A stretch of DNA of 64,000 nt from Caballeronia sp. GAFFF1 (GTDB lineage: Bacteria; Pseudomonadota; Gammaproteobacteria; Burkholderiales; Burkholderiaceae): assembly GCF_023630705.1 (NCBI RefSeq), contig NZ_JALQEM010000025.1, positions 124,001-188,000 of the forward strand, given 5' to 3'. A program made the translations under genes and the position numbers. Below the pieces are notes generated by a model, which had not been told where the DNA came from, did no database searches, and saw nothing but the letters and a program-made list of their open reading frames with translations. Each line of letters begins with the position of its first letter. The stretch's first letter is position 1. Of the stretch, positions 9,802-19,100 are shown piece by piece.

Positions 9802-10731
9802 TCACATCGACGCCGTACTGGTCAATGCATGACTGGAAAACATCGACGCCATGCGCCCCGTCTCCCGTCCGCCCTTGTCAGCCTCGCCAACCGAAAACCG
9901 CGCGTCATTCCGGACCTGCGTCTCGCCCCCAGACGGAGCGGGACGCATCGGCCAATGCAGAAGCTCCGCCGCGATCTGCCGGTAGTCGCGCGCCGCGGCT
10001 GTCGCCGGGAACGCTTCCACCACGCAGCGCGAGAGCTCCTTCGCCCGAGTGACGCGCGCATCCTCGGACACATACCCTGCCTGCACGAGCGACACGGCCA
10101 GATACCGGCTCGCGACGCCCGACAGGTTGTCGAACGCGACCGCCGCGTCGGCCGGGTTCTGCACGTGATTGACGAGCACGCGGAACTGGCCGATCGCATG
10201 GGCGTAGTGCAGACGCTTGATGCACGCGTACGCCTCGGTGATCGCGGACGCGGCCACCCGCGTCACGATGAGAAAGTCATGCGCCTGCGCCGCGAGCGAC
10301 GAGAGCGCGCCGTATCGATCGAACTGCGCGTCGATCAGCACGATGTCCGCCTGACCGTCGAGCAGCGCGCGGCACTGCGCGGCGTCGTGGCTGATGCGCT
10401 CGTCGCGTGGCGCGGCGATCAGCGAGAAGCCGAACGGCGTGCGCGTCACCGCGTCCTGAAGCGCCTCGCGGCCCGACATCACCGCGGCGAGCGCCCCTGC
10501 GCCTGACGTACCGGCGAGGCGCGCAGCGGATGCCGCGTTCGCCCGCTCGTCGATCACGAGCACGTCCTTGCCATGCGCGGACAGCGCCGCGCCCAGATTC
10601 ACGACCGCCGACGTGCAGCCGATGCCCGCCGGCCCGCCCGCCACCGCCACCACGCGGGAACCGGCTCGCGTGAGCAGCCTTCTCAGGCCTTCGGCCTGAT
10701 CGAGCACGAACTTATCCAAAGCGGACCTCAT
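9802..10731 (-). CDS. flhG: FlhG/MinD-like flagellar number regulator with degenerate P-loop
   Basis: The 309-aa ParA/MinD-fold protein sits between flhF and fliA, the position of FlhG, which normally limits flagellar number as an ATPase partner of FlhF. The P-loop reads AGGPAGIGCTSAVVNL (about residues 31-46) instead of KGGVGKT: both the signature lysine and the Walker A lysine are missing, the latter replaced by Cys (codon TGC). The rest of the fold is kept (DVLVIDE, IVLIDAQFD). It overlaps flhF by 20 nt, implying tight co-translation. ATP hydrolysis is doubtful, so the call rests on context and fold. Confidence 0.85.
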   Translation of the reverse strand: MRSALDKFVLDQAEGLRRLLTRAGSRVVAVAGGPAGIGCTSAVVNLGAALSAHGKDVLVIDERANAASAARLAGTSGAGALAAVMSGREALQDAVTRTPFGFSLIAAPRDERISHDAAQCRALLDGQADIVLIDAQFDRYGALSSLAAQAHDFLIVTRVAASAITEAYACIKRLHYAHAIGQFRVLVNHVQNPADAAVAFDNLSGVASRYLAVSLVQAGYVSEDARVTRAKELSRCVVEAFPATAAARDYRQIAAELLHWPMRPAPSGGETQVRNDARFSVGEADKGGRETGRMASMFSSHALTSTASM

Positions 10732-12481
10732 GCAGTTCGGTGGTGGCGCGCGCGGACAATGCGGAAAGCAGTGCCGGCACCTCGTCGTCCTGCGGCACGA
10801 AGGGCGAGCCTTCGCGCGGAATGCAGAACGCGCTCTTGATCAGAAAACGCTTGGTCGCGACGTACAGGTTCTCCGGCACCTTCTGCCCGGTCGAAACGTA
10901 ATGCACCGGCAGCTTGTAGCGGATGACGGTGTCGAGCACGCCGCCGAGATTGGTCGCTTCGTCGAGCTTGGTCAGGATGCAGCCCGCGAGCGGCGGCTGG
11001 TCGGCCGCGCTCTTGTAGGCCTGCACCACTTCGTTGAGCGTGTCGCCGTGGCTCGTCGCGTTGAGCAGCAACAGACGCTGCACCGGATGACCCGCGCCGC
11101 AGAGCATCGAAATCTGGTCGGACACCATGCGATCGCGCTGGCTCATGCCGATGGTGTCGATCAGCACGATGTGCTTGTTGCGCAGTTCCGAGAGCGCGAG
11201 TTGCAGGTCGGCGGCGTCTTTCACCGCGTGGACCGAGACGCCCAGAATCTTGCCGAAGATGCGCAGTTGCTCATGCGCGCCGATCCGGTAGCTGTCGGTG
11301 GTGAGCAGCGCGACCTTGCTTGCGCCGAAGCGCATCACGCAGCGCGCGGCGAGCTTGGCCGTCGTCGTGGTCTTGCCGACGCCCGTCGGGCCCATCAGCG
11401 CGAACACGCCGCCGCGTTCCATCAGCGCGTCTTCGCTCGCCATGACCGGCAGATTCGATTCGAGCACCTGCTGCACCCATTCCATCGCGTGCTCGGCGCT
11501 TTCCATCTCGGGCATGTTGTCCACGACCATGCGCACGAGTTGCGCGGAGAACCCGGCCGCGAACAGGCGCTTGGTGAGGCCGGCGTTGCCCGGGCTGCGG
11601 CGCTGGCGCTCGCCCCACAGCAGACCGGAGAAGTGCTCTTCCATCATCTCGCGCATCGACGAGAGCTCGTGCATCACCGTTTCGTTGACGACTTGCTCCA
11701 TGCGGGCGCGGATCGCGTCGGTCACGACGGCGGCCGCGTTCGCGGGCAGGCCGTCGAGCGCATTGTCGGGCGAGCCTTCCGCTTGCGGCGCGCCCGCGTT
11801 GATCTTATGGGCGGCGCGGCGCGCGGCGACTTGCGCGGCTTCGCGCGCCCAGTCGGGCGTGTCGATCTTCGGCTGCGCGGGCTGGCGCATCGCGTAGTTG
11901 CCCGGCTCGGGCTTGTCGGCGAGCTTGTCGCCGCGCTTGTCGGCGGCTTTCGGTGCGGATGCCTTCGGCGGCACCGGCACGCCGAGACCTCGCGCAATCG
12001 CGGCCGATGCCGAAAGCGGACGATTCGACGGCATCGCGGCCTGCTCGGCGATGCGTCGCGCGTGCTCGATCAACCACGGGTTCGATTCGGCCATCGTGCG
12101 CGGCGCTTCGTCGCCAAAGGCGTCGCGCGGGGCGTCGTGGTGGTCGAGGTCATCTGTATCGGCTTCGGGATTCGCGCCGAAGACCGACGAGAACACGTCG
12201 CCGCTCGCGTAAGGATTCGCGGCGGCCGGTTGCTTTGCGGCCACGGCGGCTGCGGCTTGGGCGAGCGCGGCGCGCGGCGTGGCGCTCGGGAATGCGGCCG
12301 GCGCCTGTTCGTGCGCGGCCGGCGAAATGGATGCGATGTCGCGATCCGCCACGCCCACGATCTCCACGGAACCGTCGTCCAGCGTGCGATTCGACAACAC
12401 GACGGCATCGGGGCCGAGCGCTTCACGAACCTGGCGCAGAGCGTCGCGGCTGTTCGCGCCAATGAATTTACGAATGTTCAA
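10712..12481 (-). CDS. flhF: Flagellar biosynthesis GTPase FlhF
   Basis: A 589-aa SRP-type GTPase that sets the site of flagellum assembly at the pole. The N-terminal B domain starts MNIRKFIGANSRDALRQVRE. A long, low-complexity, Ala/Pro-rich middle region (about residues 60-260) is followed by the NG domain with G1 GPTGVGKTTTTAKLAA, TTDSYRIGAHEQLRIFGK, G3 DTIGMSQRD (Ile in place of the usual Ala) and G4 TKLDEA. It is first in the run flhF-flhG-fliA. No flhA or flhB precedes it here; the 298 nt upstream are non-coding and lead to a divergent ThDP enzyme gene. Confidence 0.95.
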   Translation of the reverse strand: MNIRKFIGANSRDALRQVREALGPDAVVLSNRTLDDGSVEIVGVADRDIASISPAAHEQAPAAFPSATPRAALAQAAAAVAAKQPAAANPYASGDVFSSVFGANPEADTDDLDHHDAPRDAFGDEAPRTMAESNPWLIEHARRIAEQAAMPSNRPLSASAAIARGLGVPVPPKASAPKAADKRGDKLADKPEPGNYAMRQPAQPKIDTPDWAREAAQVAARRAAHKINAGAPQAEGSPDNALDGLPANAAAVVTDAIRARMEQVVNETVMHELSSMREMMEEHFSGLLWGERQRRSPGNAGLTKRLFAAGFSAQLVRMVVDNMPEMESAEHAMEWVQQVLESNLPVMASEDALMERGGVFALMGPTGVGKTTTTAKLAARCVMRFGASKVALLTTDSYRIGAHEQLRIFGKILGVSVHAVKDAADLQLALSELRNKHIVLIDTIGMSQRDRMVSDQISMLCGAGHPVQRLLLLNATSHGDTLNEVVQAYKSAADQPPLAGCILTKLDEATNLGGVLDTVIRYKLPVHYVSTGQKVPENLYVATKRFLIKSAFCIPREGSPFVPQDDEVPALLSALSARATTELHEVRFG

Positions 12482-12779
12482 ACTTGCCCCCGATGAGGTA
12501 TGAGACTGCGATCTTTGCGAGGCGGGCGCTGCCGGATGTTTTGTGGCGTCCGCTTTTCAGTGAAGCCATTATTGCGAAGATGCCCTTCGGCCTATTGCGG
12601 GATAAAGGGTGAGAAACAGGGGTATTTCGACTGATGGACGACGCCCGCACGTCTCCGCGCCCCCAAGCCGGGAAAAGATTCCGCTCACCAGCGGGCAACG
12701 GGCCGCGCGGCGGCGTAAGCTCTAGGGCTCAACGCCCAATGCCCGGCTTCTGCCGGAACACAACAGGAGACTTGACCGC

Positions 12780-14474
12780 ATGACCTCCGACGCTTCCCCT
12801 GCTCTTTCCCGCCAGACCACCGGCGCGCGTCTTGTCGTGGATGCGCTCGCGCATCACGGCGTCGAGCGTGTCTTTTGCGTGCCGGGCGAGAGCTTTCTCG
12901 CCGTCCTCGATTCACTGCACGACGAGACTGCGCAGATCCAGACCATCGTCTGCCGCCACGAGGCGGGCGCGGCGAACATGGCGGAAGCGGTCGGCAAGCT
13001 GACCGGGCGGCCGGGCGTCGCCATCGTGACGCGCGGGCCGGGCGCGACGCACGCGTCCATCGGCGTGCACACCGCGTATCAGGACTCGACGCCGATGATC
13101 CTGCTCATCGGCCAATGCGCGCGTGACCATATGGATCGCGAGGCGTTTCAGGAGATCGACTACCGCCGCATGTTCGGGCAGATGGCGAAGTGGGTCGCGC
13201 AGATCGACGATCCGCGCCGCGTGCCGGAATACATGAGTCACGCGTTTCATGTGGCGACGGCGGGGCGGCCCGGACCGGTCGTGCTCGCTCTGCCCGAGGA
13301 CATGCTGACCGAGGCGTGCGAAGCCGTGCCGCCCGCGCCGCATTACCAGCGCGTCGCGGCGTCGCCTGCGCCCGCGCAGATGGAGCGGCTGCGCGATCTG
13401 CTGGCGAATGCGAAGAAGCCGTTTGTGATCGCGGGCGGCAGCGGCTGGACCGAAGCGGCGACGCAGGATTTCGCCCGCTTTATCGAGCGATGGCAACTGC
13501 CGGCGGGCTGCGCGTTCCGCTTCCAGGACACGCTGAACAACGAGCACCCGAACTACGCGGGCGATGTGGGCCTCGGCATCAATCCGGCGCTGGCGGCCCA
13601 AGTGCGCGACGCCGATGTGCTCTTCGTGCTCGGCCCGCGCATGGGCGAATCGACGACGGGCGGCTATACATTGCTCGACATCCCGAAGACGAAGCAGACG
13701 CTCATCCACGTTCATCAGGGCGCGGAGGAACTGGGGCGCGTGTATAGCGCCGACTTGCCGATCGTTTCGGGCATGCCGGAGATCGCGTCGCTCCTGGCTT
13801 TATTGGAACCGCCTGCCGAGGTTCCTTGGGCCGGAAGCGCCGAAGCCGCGCACGCCGCGTATCTCGACTGGCGCAAGCCGCGCCCGATGCTCGGCGACGT
13901 CCAGTTGGGCGAAATCATGCGTACGCTGTCGGAGCGTCTGCCCGCCGATGCGATTCTCACGAACGGCGCGGGGAATTATGCGACGTGGCTGCATCGGCAC
14001 TACGCGTACCGGCACTTTCGCTCGCAGGTCGCTCCGACGAGCGGCGCGATGGGCTACGGCGTGCCTGCCGCGATCGCGGCGAAGTCGCTCTATCCGGAGC
14101 GCACGGTGATCGCCTTTGCGGGCGACGGCTGCTTCATGATGGCGAGCCATGAGATCGCGACGGCCATGCAATACGGGCTGGCGGTCATTTTCGTCGTGGT
14201 GAACAACGCGCAGTACGGCACGATCCGCATGCATCAGGAGCGGCACTATCCGCATCGCGTGCATGGCACCGGGCTGACGAATCCGGATTTCGTCGCGTAT
14301 GCGCGGGCGTTCGGCGCGCACGGGGAGCGTGTCGAGGCAACCGATCAGTTCATGCCGGCGTTCGAGCGCGCGGTGAGTTCGGGGCTGCCTGCGGTCATCG
14401 AGATTCGCATTCCGCAGGATCAGAGCACGCCCGGGGCGACGCTGGAGCAGGTGCGGAAGCAGGGGAGGAAGTGA
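12780..14474 (+). CDS. Thiamine-diphosphate-dependent enzyme, acetolactate-synthase-like
   Basis: The 564-aa ThDP enzyme has the three-domain layout of acetolactate synthase and benzoylformate decarboxylase relatives. The catalytic Glu lies in VCRHEAGAANMAEA (Glu61), and the ThDP/Mg motif runs from GDGCFMMASHE (about residue 447) to VVNNAQYGTI. The FAD-type central domain is degenerate, as in many catabolic members. It stands alone with no small regulatory subunit, which argues against a biosynthetic IlvB. A carboligase or decarboxylase acting on a 2-keto acid is likely; the substrate is not inferable. The start at 12780 follows CAGGAG. It is divergent from flhF. Confidence 0.85.
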   Translation: MTSDASPALSRQTTGARLVVDALAHHGVERVFCVPGESFLAVLDSLHDETAQIQTIVCRHEAGAANMAEAVGKLTGRPGVAIVTRGPGATHASIGVHTAYQDSTPMILLIGQCARDHMDREAFQEIDYRRMFGQMAKWVAQIDDPRRVPEYMSHAFHVATAGRPGPVVLALPEDMLTEACEAVPPAPHYQRVAASPAPAQMERLRDLLANAKKPFVIAGGSGWTEAATQDFARFIERWQLPAGCAFRFQDTLNNEHPNYAGDVGLGINPALAAQVRDADVLFVLGPRMGESTTGGYTLLDIPKTKQTLIHVHQGAEELGRVYSADLPIVSGMPEIASLLALLEPPAEVPWAGSAEAAHAAYLDWRKPRPMLGDVQLGEIMRTLSERLPADAILTNGAGNYATWLHRHYAYRHFRSQVAPTSGAMGYGVPAAIAAKSLYPERTVIAFAGDGCFMMASHEIATAMQYGLAVIFVVVNNAQYGTIRMHQERHYPHRVHGTGLTNPDFVAYARAFGAHGERVEATDQFMPAFERAVSSGLPAVIEIRIPQDQSTPGATLEQVRKQGRK

Positions 14475-14636
14475 GATCTGGCTTCTTGGCTGGCTGCGTC
14501 AAGTGAAGCCGCCCCAAGCGTCGGGCATTGCACCGGCTCTTGGGGAGAATTGAGGTAAGACGGCTGATGAGACTTCTAAAGCTAATACGGAAGGCGCACC
14601 TCCCGCAGACGAAGACGGATTTTTGCTGGAAATAAA

Positions 14637-14858
14637 GTGAAGCGCGCGCTACTTTATGCCGGACTGTTGGTCTGTGGCGCGCTCGTCGCCGGTATAACCC
14701 GCTTGTATGTCGCGCTGCCGGATTCGAACAGACCCTGCGGCGATGAATGCGGTGGTCGAGCGTTGGCGACGGCACTTGAAAGCGCGGTAGGCGGAGCACT
14801 CATATGCCTGTTCGCGGGAATTTACCTGACGCGCCGTCGACGACGTGATCGAGTCTAG
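14637..14858 (+). CDS. Small two-helix membrane protein, uncharacterised
   Basis: A 73-aa frame begins at a GTG codon (MKRALLYAGLLVCGALVAGI). It has two hydrophobic helices (about residues 5-24 and 48-66), a periplasmic-type loop with two Cys (RPCGDECGG) and an Arg-rich tail RRRRRD. A weak TGGA lies 8-10 nt upstream. The positive-inside rule fits both ends being cytoplasmic. No family recognised. It follows the ThDP gene by 160 nt of sequence in which I see nothing else. Confidence 0.5.
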   Translation: MKRALLYAGLLVCGALVAGITRLYVALPDSNRPCGDECGGRALATALESAVGGALICLFAGIYLTRRRRRDRV

Positions 14859-14883
14859 GAAGTCGATGCGCTCTAGCCAAGAC

Positions 14884-14919
14884 AAACGGCCCGGCGTGCA
14901 TTACGCACGCCGGGCCGTC
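14884..14919 (-). terminator. Intrinsic terminator after the Liv-type binding protein gene
   Basis: A perfect 14-bp stem, ACGGCCCGGCGTGC paired with GCACGCCGGGCCGT, has a 5-nt loop. Read on the minus strand it is followed by TTTGTCTT. It lies 29 nt past the stop of the binding-protein gene. The same stem could also act on rightward transcripts, but it lacks a U-tract on that side. Confidence 0.75.
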
Positions 14920-14947
14920 CGAATGATGCCTGAGCTACTTACAGGGC

Positions 14948-16096
14948 TTACTTCCCGCCCACGCTCTGCAACGTCGTCCACTTCCCGCCGACGACCTTAT
15001 ACAGCGTGATCCCGCCGTTCTTCAGATCGCCCTTCGCGTCGTACGCGAGGTGGTTCGTCGTCACGCCTTGCATGTCGGTCTTCGCCAGCACCGGCAGATA
15101 CTTCGCCGGGTCCGTCGAATTGGCTGCCTTCATCGCGGTGAACATGGCCATCGCGCCGTCGTATGCGTACGGCGAGTATGTCTGCACGTCTTCGTTGAAG
15201 CGCTTCTTGTACTTCGCTTCGTACGCCGCGCCGCCCGGCATTTCGTTCATCGGCAGGCCGGCGAGCGATGCCACCGTGCCGTCCGCCGCGTCGCCCGCAA
15301 TCTTGATGAACGTGTCGGTCTTTACCATTTCGCCCGCCATCAGCGGCGCGCGGAAGCCGAGCGTCTTCATCTGCTTGACCATCGGGGCAGCCTGCGAATC
15401 CGCGCCGCCGTAGTACACGAGGTCCGGATTCATCGACTTGATCTTGGTCAGAATCGCCTTGAAGTCGACAGCCTTGTCGTTCGTGAATTCGCGATCGACG
15501 ATCGTGCCGCCCGCCGCCTTCGCCGCCTTCTCGAACTGGTCGGCAAGACCCTGGCCGTATGCCGTGCGGTCATCGACGATGGCAATCTTCTTGACCTTCA
15601 GGTTCTTCACTGCGAATTCACCCGCGACCGATCCTTGCTGCGTGTCGGAGGTCATCATGCGGAACGCGGTCTTGAAACCCTGCGTCGTGTATTCCGGCGC
15701 GGTGGCCATCGCGATTTCGGGAATGCCGGCGTTCGCGTAGATGCGCGATGCCGGAATGGTCGTGCCCGAGTTGAAGTGGCCGAGCATGCCCTTGATGCCG
15801 TCATCCACGAGCTTTTGCGCGACGGTCGTGCCCGTGCGCGGGTCGGCCTGGTCGTCCGCCGAATCCAGCACGATGCGAACCGGCTTGCCGCCGATCACCG
15901 GCTTCGTCGCGTTGAACTCCTCGACCGCGAGCGTGATGCCGTTCTGGAAGTCCTTGCCGTAGTGGGCTTGCGCGCCGGTCATCGGGCCGGCGAAGCCGAC
16001 CTTCACGTCGTCTGCCTGCTGTGCGAATGCGGTCCCCGCGAACGACAGGCCGGCGAGCGTCATGGCTGCTGCCAGCTTGGTCATCGTGTGCTTCAT
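14948..16096 (-). CDS. Branched-chain-amino-acid-type ABC transporter substrate-binding protein
   Basis: A 382-aa periplasmic type I binding protein (LivK/LivJ family). A Sec signal peptide spans residues 1-26 (KLAAAMTLAGLSFAGTAFA, cleavage after AFA). The mature start DVKVGFAGPMTGAQAHYGKD is the family's first strand and ligand-loop motif; NSGTTIPASRIYANAGIPEI and IVDDRTAYGQGLADQF are further hallmarks. The start at 16096 has AGGAGA 6 nt upstream. It lies 98 nt after putA on the same strand with no permease gene nearby, so it may supply another Liv permease. A proline or branched-chain ligand is possible but not shown. Confidence 0.92.
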   Translation of the reverse strand: MKHTMTKLAAAMTLAGLSFAGTAFAQQADDVKVGFAGPMTGAQAHYGKDFQNGITLAVEEFNATKPVIGGKPVRIVLDSADDQADPRTGTTVAQKLVDDGIKGMLGHFNSGTTIPASRIYANAGIPEIAMATAPEYTTQGFKTAFRMMTSDTQQGSVAGEFAVKNLKVKKIAIVDDRTAYGQGLADQFEKAAKAAGGTIVDREFTNDKAVDFKAILTKIKSMNPDLVYYGGADSQAAPMVKQMKTLGFRAPLMAGEMVKTDTFIKIAGDAADGTVASLAGLPMNEMPGGAAYEAKYKKRFNEDVQTYSPYAYDGAMAMFTAMKAANSTDPAKYLPVLAKTDMQGVTTNHLAYDAKGDLKNGGITLYKVVGGKWTTLQSVGGK

Positions 16097-16194
16097 AGCT
16101 TCTCCTAATACCTGTGTGGATGGCAGCTTTTTGCCGGGATCGCCGTGCCTGCTGCCGTTTGTTTTGAATTTGTCTGAACCGGGCGCCGCAAGTC

Positions 16195-19100
16195 TCAACC
16201 GATCGTCATCAAATTCGCGTTACCGCCCGCCGCCGCCGTGTTCACGCTCACCGAGCGTTCCGTCAGCAGACGTTCGAGCGCGTAGTCTTCGCCGTCGTGG
16301 CCAGCGTCGGCGAACGTGCCCGCCGCGACGCCCTGCACCGATACGATCGGCCCCGGGCGTTTCGCGACTTCCTTCACGAGCGACAGCAGTTCGTCACTGT
16401 CGCCTTCGAACAGCACGGCATCGTAACCGGCTGCCGGATCCTTGCTCACCGACGCATGCGCTTTCAGCGACGGCGGCAGCGACGCCACCAGCTGCTCGCC
16501 CGCCGATCCCGCGAAGAGCGCCTTGTTGCCTGTGGCGAGCACCGCGGCGAATTGCGCGCGCGCGCCGCTCGCCGTCGATGCCACGCAGAACACCGTCCCC
16601 CGCGCGCTCAACGAATACGTGTTGCGCTCGCCCGTCGGACCGGACAGCACCGCCGTCGCGCCCGCGAGCACATGTTGCAGATAACCGTCGCAACGCGCGG
16701 CCGTCTGCGGATCGCGCTCGCCGATGGCCCAGTCGCGCAACGCGGTGAGCGCGGCGGCGGGCGTATTGGCGGACGGCGTTTCGTCGACGACCAGCGTGCT
16801 CGCGAGCGACTTCGGCAAGCCGGTCGGGCGCTTGGCGAGGAGCCGCTGCAAGTACAGCGCGCCACCCGCCTTCGGACCCGTGCCCGACAGACCTTCGCCG
16901 CCGAACGGCTGCACGCCGACGACTGCGCCGATCACGTTGCGGTTCACGTAGATGTTGCCCACGTGCGCGCGCTGGATCACATGCGCGATGGTTTCGTCGA
17001 TGCGCGTGTGAATGCCGAGCGTGAGTCCGTACCCCGTCGAGCGAATTTGGTCGAGGAGTTTATCAAGAGACGCACGGCGGTAACGCACCACATGCAGCAC
17101 CGGCCCGAACACTTCGCGCTTCAGCTCGTCGATGCTTTCCAGCTCGATGAGCGTCGGCGGCACGAAGGTGCCTTGGGCGCACGCATCGGGCAGCGGCTGC
17201 TGCACGACCTTGCGGCCCTTCTCGCGCATCGCCGCGATGTGCGCGTCGATGCTGCGCTTTGCGTCGGCGTCGATCACGGGACCTACATCCACCGACAGGC
17301 GGTCCGGATTGCCCACGGCGAGTTGTTTCATTGCGCCGGTCAGCATGTCGAGCGTGCGGTCGGCGACATCGTCTTGCAGACAGAGAACGCGCAGCGCCGA
17401 GCAGCGTTGACCGGCCGAATCGAAGGAAGACTGCATCACGTCCGCGACGACCTGCTCCGCGAGCGCCGACGAATCGACGATCATCGCGTTCTGGCCGCCG
17501 GTTTCGGCGATCAGCGGGATCGGGCGGCCCTCGGAATCCAGCCGCTCCGACAGCGTCTTATTGATGAGGCGCGCGACTTCCGTCGAGCCGGTGAACATGA
17601 CGGCACGCGTGCGGGCATCCGCGACGAGCGCCGCGCCGACGGTCTCGCCATCGCCCGGCAGCAGTTGCACCGCGCCCGCCGGCACGCCGGCTTCGCGCAA
17701 GATACGCACGGCTTGCGCGGCGATGAGCGGCGTCTGCTCGGCGGGTTTCGCGAGCACCGGATTGCCCGCAGCAAGCGCGGCCGCGACCTGACCCATGAAA
17801 ATGGCCAGCGGGAAATTCCACGGGCTGATGCACACCACGGGGCCGAGCGGGCGATGCGTGTCGTTCGAAAACTCCGCGCGAATCTGCGACGCGTAGTAGC
17901 GCAGGAAATCGACGGCTTCGCGAATTTCCGCGATCGCGTTCGGCAGCGATTTGCCCGCTTCGCGCACGACGAGTCCCATCAGCGTGTGCATCTGCGCTTC
18001 GAGCAGGTCGGCGGCGCGCGAGAGGCAATCGGCGCGGTCTTCGACGGGCGTCGCCTGCCAGATCGGCGCGGCGGCCACCGCGTTCGCGAGCGCGGCGCTC
18101 ACCTGTTGCGACGACGCTTCGACCACGGTGCCGACCACATCGCGATGGTCCGCCGGATTGCGAATCTCGCGTGCGACGCCGTTTTGCGGGTCGTCGCGTT
18201 CCAGCATCGGCACGGCCTGCCACGGATGATTCGCGCTCGCGAGCAGCGCCGACGACAGCGACGCCAGCCGATGCTCGTTCGACAAGTCGAGGCCCATCGA
18301 ATTGAGGCGCTCGTTGCCGTAAAGCTGGCGCGGCAGCGGAATCTTCGCGTGCGGCGCGCCGAGCGGCGTGATGGCTTGCGCTTCGTCGATCGGATCGCGC
18401 ACGAGTTCTTTCACCGGAACCGATTCATCCGCGATGCGGTTCACGAACGACGTGTTCGCGCCGTTTTCAAGGAGACGCCGCACGAGATACGCGAGCAGCG
18501 TTTCGTGCGTGCCGACCGGCGCATACACGCGGCACGGGCGGTTCAGCTTGTCGCGGCCCGTGACTTCCTCGTACAGCGGCTCGCCCATGCCGTGCAGGCA
18601 CTGGAATTCGTACTGGCCGGGATAGTAATTCTGCCCCGCGAGGTGATAGATGGCCGACAGCGTGAAGGCGTTGTGCGTCGCGAATTGCGGATAGACGGCA
18701 TCCGGCGCGCCAAGCAGCTTCTTCGCGCAGGCGAGATACGAGATATCCGTATAAATCTTGCGCGTGTAGACCGGATACCCTTCGAGGCCGTCCACTTGCG
18801 CGCGCTTGATTTCGGTATCCCAGTACGCGCCTTTGACGAGACGAATCATCAAACGATGACGGCTGCGGCGCGCGAGATCCACCAGATAATCGATCACGAA
18901 CGGGCACCGCTTCTGGTACGCCTGCACCACGAAGCCGATGCCGTTCCAGCCCGCGAGTTCGGGATCGAAGCACAGTGCTTCGAGCAGATCGAGCGAGAGT
19001 TCGAGACGGTCGGCTTCCTCGGCGTCGATGTTCAAGCCGATGTCATAGCGGCGAGCAAGTTGCGCCAGCGCGCGCACGCGCGGCAGCAGCTCGCTCATCG

